A program made the translations under genes and the position numbers. Below are positions 35,024 to 44,698 of a stretch of DNA of 64,000 nucleotides, one piece after another (position 1 is the first letter of the stretch; each line of letters opens with the position of its first letter). The notes beneath the pieces are model-generated. The model saw only the letters and a program-made list of their open reading frames with translations. It was not told the origin of the DNA and ran no database searches. Source of the stretch: Ascaphus truei (lineage: Eukaryota; Chordata; Amphibia; Anura; Ascaphidae); the NCBI GenBank assembly GCA_036426205.1, contig CM071568.1:226438319-226502318 (forward strand), given 5' to 3'.

Positions 35024-36359
35024 TGTTAGGCTCACAGGAGGTCTGAGCCTCCGCCAGTGAGAGCCTGGGGGTGAATCCTCTGGAACGATCTTACTTACAG
35101 CGCCTCCACCTGTGTAGGATTCTAGGAGTGTAGAATGTTCCCCACACAGGACCCACATATAGTAACCACATACACAGGAGTATAAGTATAACAGTTTACT
35201 ATATGAAGAATCAAACATAACACAATACGCATCAGCATACACAACAATATATATAGGCCACCTTCTGACACTAAGCTGGCGGCTATACCCTTGCCCCTAA
35301 CTGGGCTGTACCTTCTTAGCCCCTAACTGGGCTATACCTTTACACTCCCTTCCCAACCCCGTGTCCAGAGAGTTCAAGCCCACCCAAGTGTGTGAACAGG
35401 CCTGTTACATGTGAGGAGCAAGGTAAAGTTGGTGTACGTGTGGAAGGGTGTAAATACCTGCCTAGGTGTCCCTGCACCTGGGTGTCTTCGCAAAGGGTCT
35501 ACCGGATCTGCTTGTTCCAGCGCTGATCTGTACCTCCGCGTGGGATGGGGTCAAGCCGGACGTCCCACCGTAAGGACAGTCTCTGGATCAGCAACAAAAC
35601 ATACAGGAACATCCAGCAACACTATCACTGGGTCCCTGCCTAGCACACAGCTGAAGGGGCACAGGGTCTTACCTAAGGGCCTGTCCCTATGAACACCCAC
35701 GGTCACTAGTGGGGAATCAGGGCCTCAACTCTAGCCCGGGGTACTTCTGGCCTAGGGTAGAAGCTCGCAGCTCTCTGCCCCCCTTCCTTCCCCCACTGTC
35801 CCCTCAGTCTGACTATTGGTTGCCTGCAATCATCTGACTCACCTGCCTCTAAGCCTGCTGGGAGTTTTAGTTCCCTGTGAGGCTTTTCCCTATGAGGACC
35901 GTGTGGGCTGCTAGCTAATGCTACCTATGCCTCTCTCTGCACCTGCGCTACCTGCAATGTCCGCCGCAATGCCTCTCTGCACCTGCGTGAACTGTGGGGC
36001 CCGCTGCACCGCACGCGCTCCTCCGCTCCTCTCCTACTGGTGCTAAGATGGCCGCCGCGGCTATCTGAGCATTCTCGACCCTCTGTGCATGCGCGAGCAT
36101 CCCCAACGTGGCGGCGCCAACCAACATGGCGGCGCCCGCCAATGGAGGTGCTCCAGAGCCTCCCGCCACCTCCAAGATGGCGCTTGATGTCGCCCGCGCA
36201 TGTGCGCGCCTCCGCGCATGCGTGAGCACCAGAACCCCGCCGGCGCCGGCCAAGATGGCGGCGCCAACCGGGAGAAGTCGCCGTTCCCTTTCCCCACTGC
36301 CACAGGGGTAAGGCAGGGGGCAAGGGAAGATCAGGGGAACCGGGAGTGACCCCCTTACA
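35024..36359. mobile_element. Candidate solo LTR
   Basis: Begins TGTTAGG and ends CCTTACA, giving short inverted TG..CA ends over 1.34 kb. It is CpG-rich at one side. I did not find a flanking target duplication or a second LTR, so the boundaries are tentative. Confidence 0.35.
36040..36270. promoter_or_regulatory. Cluster of YY1-like and NRF1-like motifs
   Basis: AAGATGG(C) occurs at 36045, 36174 and 36252 and ACATGGCGGC at 36124, matching the YY1 core. NRF1-like GCATGCGC-type palindromes occur near 36086, 36196 and 36213. The density of CpG-containing housekeeping-promoter motifs suggests a promoter, probably the LTR promoter. Confidence 0.5.
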
Positions 36360-37224
36360 CAACAATATCACACTATTGTTTTTTCTTTTTCTCTCTCCCC
36401 CTCCTCTTTTTTCTCTTTTCCTCTCCACCCAGATATATGCACCATAAGACTCTTTCTTAACACAATACTATACACCAGAAAGGACTTGGAAAATATTTTA
36501 CATCTTTGGCTGCAAATTCAGAACTTTTTCTTTGGATACTATTTGATCCGGTATTTGTGTATGCATTTCTATTTAATAATTAGCACCTTTCAATGTTATA
36601 TATATTGGCACTATTAAGGTTGTCACTTATCTCCTTTTTATAATATGTCACTTATATAGAATTGTTAGCACTATTCACCATTTTCTTCTAAATTAATAGA
36701 ACACATATTATAACATATCCCATGTTGAGAGCCCCCCAGCGTTGCTGTGGCTCGTGACCCCCTGTTGTTGTCGGCTGAACGACACAGCACCCGTAAAGAC
36801 TCACCCCATCTTGGGGTAGGCGCTTTCACCACCAGCTGCCTACCCCGGGCCAAACATTGATTCTCAACCAGTCTGTATTCTGAACAACCGCACCAAGTTG
36901 TGACAAAACACAAGGAATAACTTCCAATTATATATATATTTATTTTAGGTTTATTTTAGGTTTATTTTAGGTTAAGAGACCATTTGCAGAGATAGTGTGA
37001 GAACTTGCAGAAAGAGAGCTCACCTTGACGTGGTCTCTGCAAGCTAATGAGAAAAGACCAGATACGTGTTTAACTATATGATTTGTCATGTTGGATGTAA
37101 CATTGGGGATCTCTGTCATTTTTGTTTCTTCATTGTCACATACCCAGTAGCACTCCTTTTGACATAAAATATAGGGTGGGTTTGAGCTTACAGGGGTTGT
37201 GTGTGTGTAGAATATATATATATA
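36360..37224. other. Unclassified with AT microsatellite at the end
   Basis: No gene recognised. A repeated TTTATTTTAGG unit occurs three times near 36940-36972, and a short (TA)n lies at 37208-37222, the junction with the PLE fragment. Confidence 0.35.
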
Positions 37225-37860
37225 TGTACAAAAACATTGGCATATACTGGCTAATGACCAGAAATTTGGCAATTACTTTGATGCCCCTCCACTCTTCTGT
37301 TATAGGAGAGACAAGAACCTGGGTGATTTGCTTAGACATTCAGACCCTGTAGCTAAGTTCATGCCAACCCCTACATGGCTGCAAGGAAACCAGGGGTGTA
37401 TAAATGTCATGGGTGTACGAACTGTCAGTTCTTACAGACTGGCAGTTCTTATGCCCACCCGCACAATGGTAATCCTATTAAGATCAAACAATATCTTTAT
37501 TGCGAATCAAAATACGTAGTGCACTTTGTTAAGTGCCCATATGGCCTATATTACATTGGCAAGACGATGAGGATGCTCAAGGAACAGATCAGCATTCATA
37601 GGTGTGCCATCAGGAAAGCCTTATCTGGCACGGATGATGATGAAGACCTCAAAAACCAGCCAGCGGCACGGCACTTTAATAAATTCAAACACAGCTTGGG
37701 AACAATGCGTTGCGTGCCCATATTACAGGCGCAGGCCCCCCCTCGAGGGGGTGACAGGAACAAGTTATTACTGCAGCTGGAGGCTAAGATGATATATGAG
37801 CTTAAGCCTATGGCACCTAGGGGCATAAACAAGGATTTCAAGTTGGGGTGCTTCCTCTGA
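37225..37860 (+). pseudogene. Penelope-like element: linker and GIY-YIG endonuclease
   Basis: PLEs encode a reverse transcriptase fused to a GIY-YIG nuclease that nicks the target. Here the RT is missing. The region starts with the RT-to-nuclease linker (DKNLGDLLRHSDPVAKF, about 37311-37362). After a frameshift near 37380 it continues as a 161-codon frame: a CHGCTNC zinc-type motif (residues 11-17), GLYYIGKT (57-64), H75, H100 in AARHF, and the Glu of LEAKMIYELK (136). This is the PLE nuclease layout. The Arg usually found five residues after TxR-L is Gln, so activity is doubtful. 5-prime truncation lies at an AT microsatellite. A hammerhead-like motif lies 550 bases downstream on the same strand. 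Confidence 0.85.
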
Positions 37861-38407
37861 ACTTGGGCTCATTTGCCATGCTTTGTTGACCTATGCCAAC
37901 GTTCTGATCTAAATACTGTTTGAACTATTTATGGACGTCTTCTCAGTAGCAGAATGACTGTTGTTAAGGCGAGGTGCACATATAGCCCTCTATTGGTTGT
38001 TGTGTGCACTGCGCGTCCATTGCTATACATGATAGGATTGTCCAGTACAACTTTGCTTCCCTTCACTCAGGAAATATCTATGCGGCTCCAGTTTGTTTAC
38101 ATTGTTACTCGTGCTATTTTCTCATCCTGTAGCACCTCACCCTTCACTTCATGCCCCCCACTCACTCACCCCTGCTGTGACACTGCAGCTGTGATCAGGC
38201 ATCCAGTCCTCTGCTTCAATGAGCTGTGGTGCTTATATAAGGACTTGCTTATATAAGGTTGCTTATATAGGGACTTCTAACATGTGATGCCTTTCTCATG
38301 TTTGTTGTGATTTTTTAACTGGCTTGGGCTATTGACCAATTGTTTTTGGTCAATCCCCTGCACTTGGGTGGGGGCATATATATGGTGTTTTTGTCACTTG
38401 CTCTTTT

Positions 38408-38460
38408 GCATCACCCTGAAGAAGGTCCCTCCACGAGGACCGAAACGTTGGTTTATGATG
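38408..38460 (+). ncRNA. Hammerhead-ribozyme-like motif downstream of the PLE endonuclease
   Basis: Plus strand has CUGAAGA (CUGANGA core), then GGUCC/GGACC as a 5-bp stem II, GAAAC, and GUUGGUU, which can form a two-base-pair stem III ending in the cleavage triplet GUU. CATCA before and TGATG after pair as stem I but with two mismatches at the junction, and one extra A precedes stem II. Same strand as the GIY-YIG frame, as described for PLE hammerheads. Possibly weakly active or decayed. Confidence 0.6.
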
Positions 38461-38876
38461 TACCACTTTCACTAAATACACTTTTTTTCTCAACTACCCC
38501 CTTGTGTGCTGTCTCTTGATGCCGGATTCCAAACGGTATCGTATAGCTATATATATATATATAAACCATAATACTGAGTTAAGTTATGGTGAGTAAAAAA
38601 AGTGACAAAAACCCTCCACAGGAAAGCAAATATGCAAATATAACTGTATGCTCATCTGCATGTCTTAGGCAGGTCTGCAACCCCGCCTTTCCCCATCATC
38701 ACCCAGCATACAGCACTTCCACTGCACCAAGGGATTCTGGGAAATGACATGCAAATGAGCACACAGTGTCACTTTTTGCCTCAATAACCATTTTTAACAT
38801 GGTTCCCTATAGGCTTAAGCTTGCTGCATGGTCACAGCTTTGAGCACAGCCAGGGTTAAGGTGCATACCCAGAAAA

Positions 38877-38926
38877 CCACCCACAGACAGCTGTTTCGAC
38901 CTTGATGGGTCTCATCAGTGTGGGGT
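38877..38926 (-). ncRNA. Hammerhead ribozyme, type I, short stem III (copy 1)
   Basis: Read on the minus strand: stem I 5-prime strand CCCACA, core CUGAUGA (complement at 38912-38918), stem II GACC-CAUCAA-GGUC, GAAAC, two-base-pair stem III with AGCU loop, cleavage triplet GUC (complement at 38886-38888), stem I 3-prime strand UGUGGG. All six stem I pairs and four stem II pairs are Watson-Crick and every conserved core base is present. The very short stem III is the known form in Penelope-like elements, where it is thought to work best as a dimer. Predicted cleavage is between 38886 and 38885. Confidence 0.88.
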
Positions 38927-38954
38927 TGATTTTACTGGGAATGCAAGAGAGGCT

Positions 38955-39000
38955 NNNNNNNNNNNNNNNNNNNNNNNNNNNNNNNNNNNNNNNNNNNNNN
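38955..39000. other. Assembly gap (46 N) with overlapping flanks
   Basis: Both sides of the gap contain ATGCAAGAGAGGCT, and the second copy of this locus (52930-52955) reads straight through with a single occurrence. The gap therefore probably represents no missing DNA, but a failed overlap between two contigs. Confidence 0.8.
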
Positions 39001-39254
39001 GGACTGGGCATGCAAGAGAGGCTGGCTGTGCTCAAAGCTGTGACCAGCAGCAAGCTTAAGCCTATAGGGTACCATGTTAAAAATGTTATTGAGGCAAAAA
39101 GTGACACGTGTGCTCATTTGCATGTCATTTCCCAGAATCCCTTGGTGCAGTGGAAGTGCTGTATGCTGGGTGATGATGGGGAAAGGCGGGGTTGCAGACC
39201 TGCCTAAGAATGCAGATGAGCATACAGTTATATTTGCATATATATATATTATTA

Positions 39255-39735
39255 TTCAACAGTACAAACTGAATGCGGGACAAGGACCATGCCAGGACGC
39301 AAGATGCAAAACCTACGCAATGCTCCACACAGCGGACACATACAAATACCACACAGGAATCTGGAGTACAAAATCAGAGGAAGGTTCATCTGTTGCTCCA
39401 GCAATGTCGTGTACCTTATCATCATGTGCATGAAATGCCCAGGGGGCTGCTACTACATAGGTTGAGACGGGATAGGGGCTAAACAAGAAAATGAATCTGC
39501 TTCGCCACAGCACACACACGCGGAACAGAGACAGTCTGTTGGCGAACATTTCTCTGACTTTGGCCATAAGATTTACGATCTGAAGGTTGCATACTCAAAG
39601 GTAATCTTAGAACACTGAAAGAGAGACTTGCATGAATAGAAAAATTTATGCAACTGTCGGGACACTCAGCGGTGGCCTAAACCGAACGCAGTTTCATGAG
39701 TCACTACTGACAAAAGAGAACTCTCTTCCATGAGT
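39255..39735 (+). pseudogene. PLE GIY-YIG endonuclease fragment, copy 1
   Basis: Same sequence as 53180-53675 with extra indels; see that entry. ECG..QDARCKTY and CCSSNVVYLI-type stretches are visible in broken frames. Confidence 0.7.
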
Positions 39736-41304
39736 GCTTAAGGGCTATGTCTATAATATGACACTATATGTAGCACCGCTGTCTCTTACACATACATACT
39801 GTATAGTCTATTTAATTTCATCCCTATATACAATAGGACCAATCCCCCCCTGCCGCTCCTGACCCCTATCGCCGAATCCAGTAGGGCCTAATTTCAAGTG
39901 GCTTTTCTTTGTTTTTAATAGCACTAATGTAAATACTGCGCCAGCGCTAATGCAACCCATTGCATTAACGGGGCAATAACGTCTGCTACATCAGTGAATT
40001 CCATTACATTTGTAAGCCACTTCTAATGGCGAGGGTAACCTAGCGTTCTTGTTCTTTAACATTTGTCATTGGACGAAGACTATGGGAATCATCCCATTTC
40101 CTAAACTGTACATTTTTTGGGGGCTTTATTAAATCTAACGCAACTACAGTGCAACATGATAAGGAACTTCCTGTATGGTGTAGGATAATATACTGCAAAC
40201 TAAAATATCGCAGCTAGTTAGAAAGGAAAGAATATAATGGCGATTGAGGGCAAGATTAGTAAATGATTCAAAGTTTTGTCTCTGTGGACCACATACGCGT
40301 TCCAAGATTATTTGAAATGAAGAGATTAAACATGCGACATTATCACTACCAAATATGAAATATGGATGTATTTATCTCAATCTGATATATGGACTCCTAG
40401 TGGTACTTGTGTTCTGGGCAAGATTCCAGATTTGAAACAAGCATTGAGAGATTCTATTAAGTTGAAGTGAAACGAAGGTAAGATGAATGACCTAACATAA
40501 ACAACGCATAACACTGCACAATCCCTGTTAGAAGATACTTAACACTATCCTACAAAAGTCACTTCCCTTTTCAACTGTACTCTCAAGCTTATACCAACAA
40601 ATACATTCACAGAACATCTATTAAAAAAACATAGCAACCCTGCCACGTAAAGGTTTGAAAAAATGGATACAAAAGCAGTTTTAACATAGCAAACAAATAA
40701 GGTCTGAAGAGGAGCATGTTCCCTAGAGCAGTTATACACCAGCCAGCTCTGTCTGACTATAATACAGTTTGAAAACAATAATATAGATGATAGCACTTAA
40801 GGAGATACTTGTAAATCATTAGGGGGAGTTAGAGTGGTTGCTTACATGTTGATGCTACTCATGCACATTATCCTCATATTGGTATTATATGAGAAGGATC
40901 AGAATACACATCAAAACTAATGTATTATTGCCGGTAGAAGTTTGCATTTCCCTTCTCTTTAAACGCCAGCCTACCTTCACTAAAAATAGCATTTCTACAG
41001 TAAATGCTTCTTACCCATAACAGAGGGGTTTCTGGCACTGGATCTTTCCTATTTGCATACATTCCATTTATTATGATCGCTACATAATAAACTCAAAATT
41101 GTCTTTAGTGCCTCCAGATGTCTTACTATTACCCTGTATGTCAGTGGGACAACTCATTGGGAGGTTCAGACAGGAGTGCACATGCTCCATGAACAAGCGT
41201 TGATGCGCTTGTACTCTATGGGAAAGTAGGAGGCGTTTCCATACATGTAGTAGCCGGTTAACAGCCACACATCAACCCCTTTGGCATTCCAGTTGCCATT
41301 TTTA
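39736..41304. other. Unclassified (copy at 53676-55256)
   Basis: AT-rich sequence without identifiable genes. GCACTAATG and GCTAATGCAACCCATTGCATTAACGG near 39920-39970 include a short palindrome. Confidence 0.35.
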
Positions 41305-42330
41305 TGTAGCCAGGTCCCTCTGGCTCCCCGGTTCCCCGCCTCTCTTCCCTACCTCCTGCGGCCTGGGTGGTTACAGGTGGCGGGGCTCGCCAACGCCCCT
41401 TGTGAGATCGCGGAGGTGCGGAGAGTGTGTGGCAGCCATTGAAGGGTTGCGCATGCGCAGTGTTGTAAGCGCACGCGGCGGCCCATGAATGGTTCCACGG
41501 GGACAACAAGTCCCATAGTGCTCGGAGGGCAAGGATACCATGTGACGCCAGGGATCCAATCACGCAGCTAGGTTTCCTGAGACAGGAAAATAGTTTTTGC
41601 CGCTTGCAAGAAGAGGAAGTCAGTCTGAGCTGGGGAGGATAGGGTAAGAGGTGTATGTCCAGGGGTCTGTGACCCTTGCACTAGGCCAGATTTCCCCCTA
41701 GGCCCCAGCTAGGCCCAAGCAGGCCCCGGCTCACGTTGCTAGTATGTGGTTGCTACGGGGACAGGCCCTAGGTTGGGACTCTGCCCCTTATAGAGATATA
41801 TAGTACAGGGAAACAGCTGCTACACTGTCGCGACCTGATACAGTGGTCTGGGACCAGGCTACTGTGACAGAATCAGAGACTATCATGAAGGTGGGACACT
41901 CCACAGATACCACCCGAGCGGAGGTGGACCGCACCGTGGAGGACATCGTTGGATCGGTGGATCCCTATTGGGTCATTGTCGGCGCGCCTGGGTGCTGGAG
42001 CACCCGGCAGTACCTACAGAAAGTGCACCAACTATAACTAACACTCATCAGTGGGCCACGCGGTCACACACATTGGGTTTGGGTGTGGGATACTGTGGGA
42101 CCTTGTGAGGACTGGGATTCTCGGACACGGTGTGCGGGATACACTGTGGTGGGGATACGACGTGCTAGGTGTGTGGTTGTTGTACATTTAGTCCTATAGT
42201 TTATAGACGTATAGAGTTAAGATATATGTGTGCCAGTAAAGGCCTTTTTATTCTATCCTGCGTGTGTGGTCATTGTTTGGGTCCTGTGAGGGCTCCTCCC
42301 ACTAACGTTGGGATCCCTCTCAGGTGGAGT
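41305..42330 (+). mobile_element. LTR-like retroelement piece, copy 1
   Basis: Starts TGTAGCCAGGTCC after a T-run. Contains a GC-rich U3-like part with GCGCATGCGCAG and CCAATCACG, a possible TATA-type TATAGAGATATATAG near 41790, and at 42234-42250 an AGTAAAGGCC/TTTTTATTC stretch that may be the polyadenylation region, followed by TGTGTGGTCATTG. A short frame (41843-42037) encodes EVDRTVEDIVGSVDPYWVIVG and may be the start of a gag. Too decayed to place in a family. Confidence 0.4.
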
Positions 42331-42702
42331 CGCTGCACCAAAGTTTTAAGTATATCGCCCCAGGCTCTCCGTGGTGGAAGCTTAGGCCCCTGTGAGCCAA
42401 CAGGTAAAATGGCAGCACCAATAGCCATCTTGTGTTAAGGGGAAACAGGGCTACATATTATCTTATTTCCCACTTCTCTTTCAACATCTTTGTAACCAAA
42501 TATCCGTCTACAATCACTATATATAGATATTATTTTGTTTCTGTATTTCTGCCAGTACCCGATGAAGGACGGCTGAGAGATTTGAAAGCTTTAATACATA
42601 AGAGAAAGAATCCCCTATAATGAGAGCCCTCTGAATTGGCTAATAAGGGTATGAAACTAATGTATAACACCAAGTAGGATAGCCTCAAACTGAATGGGTA
42701 CA

Positions 42703-44698
42703 ACTAAATTGAAATGAAATGGTGGATTCGTTAAAAGTAAATGCTATTATGACAAGTACTCAGCCTTGACAAAGCCACTTGCGAACGTACGCGGCATAGG
42801 ATGTACTGACGTCAGTGGGGTGGTTGCAGAGACTGCCTGCTCACGACCCACATCAAAAAAAATTATGCGCATTCAAGCACTATACCCTCACATTCGGAGG
42901 ATTGATCTAACACCGGGGTCTTACTATATGGATCATCAAAAGAAAAAAAAAGGAAAAAGCGCAAAATTTAGCAAGAAAATATTATTTATGAAGTGTTTAA
43001 AAAATTGGACATAATAAAAAATAGGTGAACTGCAATAAAAAACAAAACATTTTGCCTCTTGATGAAGGACTGTGCCAATATGCCAGATGTAGAGATGTAG
43101 TCTGTACTTGGAACTCCAAGAGCTGTGATGTTTGTGAAGATAAAGGGTAAATCTCAGCTTGCCAAATTTTGCGGGTTACTTCTGCTGCTAAGCTGTGGAG
43201 CGTCTCCTGGGGTGTTTGCCTCAGTCGGCTTACTCCCTTGCTTCAACGCTGCTTGAGCATGCGGCTGGCTGATGTGATTACCTCCTCTCAAGGCTACAGG
43301 AAATGACGTCAGACTCTCTGCTCCAGCGTCTCAACCGGTATGACGCTGGATACAACCCACACGAGAACGGAATACGGCTAGTGTCCTGGTGGTTCAGGTG
43401 GGAAACAAGCGGTATCAGGGGGCACACAGAAAATGTGTGTCCACCCAACTCGACGTCACCAACTGTAACTCCTCCTACAGGTTTCGCGAATAAAGATGGC
43501 TTCGTCAGGATCCTAGTGTTCTTATATAACTATTCTTTTAAACTATATGCGTCATTACAGGAGGTGTTCTTTTTGTTTATGGGGTCATGGTATACCGATG
43601 TTATGACCACAAGGTACTGATAAGTGTAGCGAGAGAGTGATCAGGGAGACATTGTGTCAGACGATAGCAGTCTGTCACTCTGTCCAGACACGCAGTATTA
43701 TGAAAGCTAACATCTGCTTTTAAAGTATAAATCCTTCACTACACTGTAGTGTATTAATCTCCGGAGTGTGGAAACAGCTTACTGTGTCGTGTTGAAGTGG
43801 GGTAAGGTGCACTTAAACCGCTCATAACTACCGGGCGGCAACTAGTTTCTTTGTCTCTGATACTTTAATTTCTAGTTAATTGCGATACACCTCGTAATCA
43901 GCATAATTTAAGTATTTTTCACCACAATTTATTTTGGATATAGCTGATGGTGTGATCTACGGAACGGAATAGTGTCACACAAACTATCTGCAGCTACAGT
44001 ACAAAAAGGTAAACGGTATATTCAATACTTCAGCTCTGATTCCCGACGCATGATCATTGGAGACACAGGACTGGCCGACGCAAGGCTACCCCAGTGAACA
44101 GACACGCAATATGCTGTATGCACTGTCCTACAGTCGTCAGCAGGTCCCAGTGGGTTAAAAAGACTACAGCATTTACTATCTACACAGGTTCACTGTGGGT
44201 TTTCTAATAAATATATTATAGTGGTCCACTATCGTAGCGTGACTACCGGAGGCACAGGTCAGGGGAGCCGACAATCAGGCTATCCCTGTGTACAGGCCGC
44301 GATATATGATCATATTATCACCTTGCTCCATAATAGAAGAATATAGTGGGTATACAATGATATTTCTCATGTGAGTAGTATGAATAGACTATATCTACAC
44401 TCATCATTACGTTGTATAATCTGGACTATTTGGTGTCTGAGCTATTATTTGGCTTTCCATACCGTATTTGTGACTGATAGGACACACAGCCCATTTAGAG
44501 GGATAGTTGTGCTTTCATGTTGCCCCAGCTATTACAGTGTTCTTTTTATACCTACCCTGATTTTTAATTCTCTCTTTTTAGGCTTCGTCTTTGATTAGGC
44601 TCCAGTCTGCTGACCTTAGTCCACTTATTTTACCACTTGAGTACTTCATAATAAAGCATTTGCTTTTAAACGAATCCACCATTTCATTTCAATTTAGT
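42703..44698. mobile_element. 2-kb TIR element with hammerhead-like motifs, copy 1
   Basis: Ends ACTAAATTGAAATGAAATGG and its reverse complement at the right. The inverted repeat continues for about 55 bases through GGTGGATTCGTTAAAAG. Copy of 56676-58696; here the right-hand hammerhead core reads GAAACCTG instead of GAAACGCG. No ORF. Confidence 0.65.

Larger units (their letters stand above)
38631..39240. mobile_element. Foldback element with hammerhead in its loop, copy 1
   Basis: Arms of about 210 bases are inverted repeats: outer ends TATGCAAATATAACTGTATG and its reverse complement at 39221-39240, inner ends at the CACAGCTTTGAGCACAGCC region. The loop (about 38855-38955) carries the hammerhead ribozyme. 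(TA)n tracts flank both sides. The N gap interrupts the loop-right arm junction. The partner copy at 52801 keeps only the inner part of the left arm. Confidence 0.75.

Noticed and set aside
35925..36428. 167-codon Arg/Ala/Gly-rich minus-strand frame
   Set aside because: CpG-rich promoter-like DNA with overlapping frames on both strands; no recognisable protein.
38856..39207. Frames running through the N gap
   Set aside because: The central residues are unknown bases and the flanks are an inverted repeat.
42560..42620. GATGAAGGAC...TTGAAAGCTTT as another hammerhead
   Set aside because: Looks similar to the PLE 3-prime pattern, but lacks CUGANGA, a stem II and a GUH triplet.
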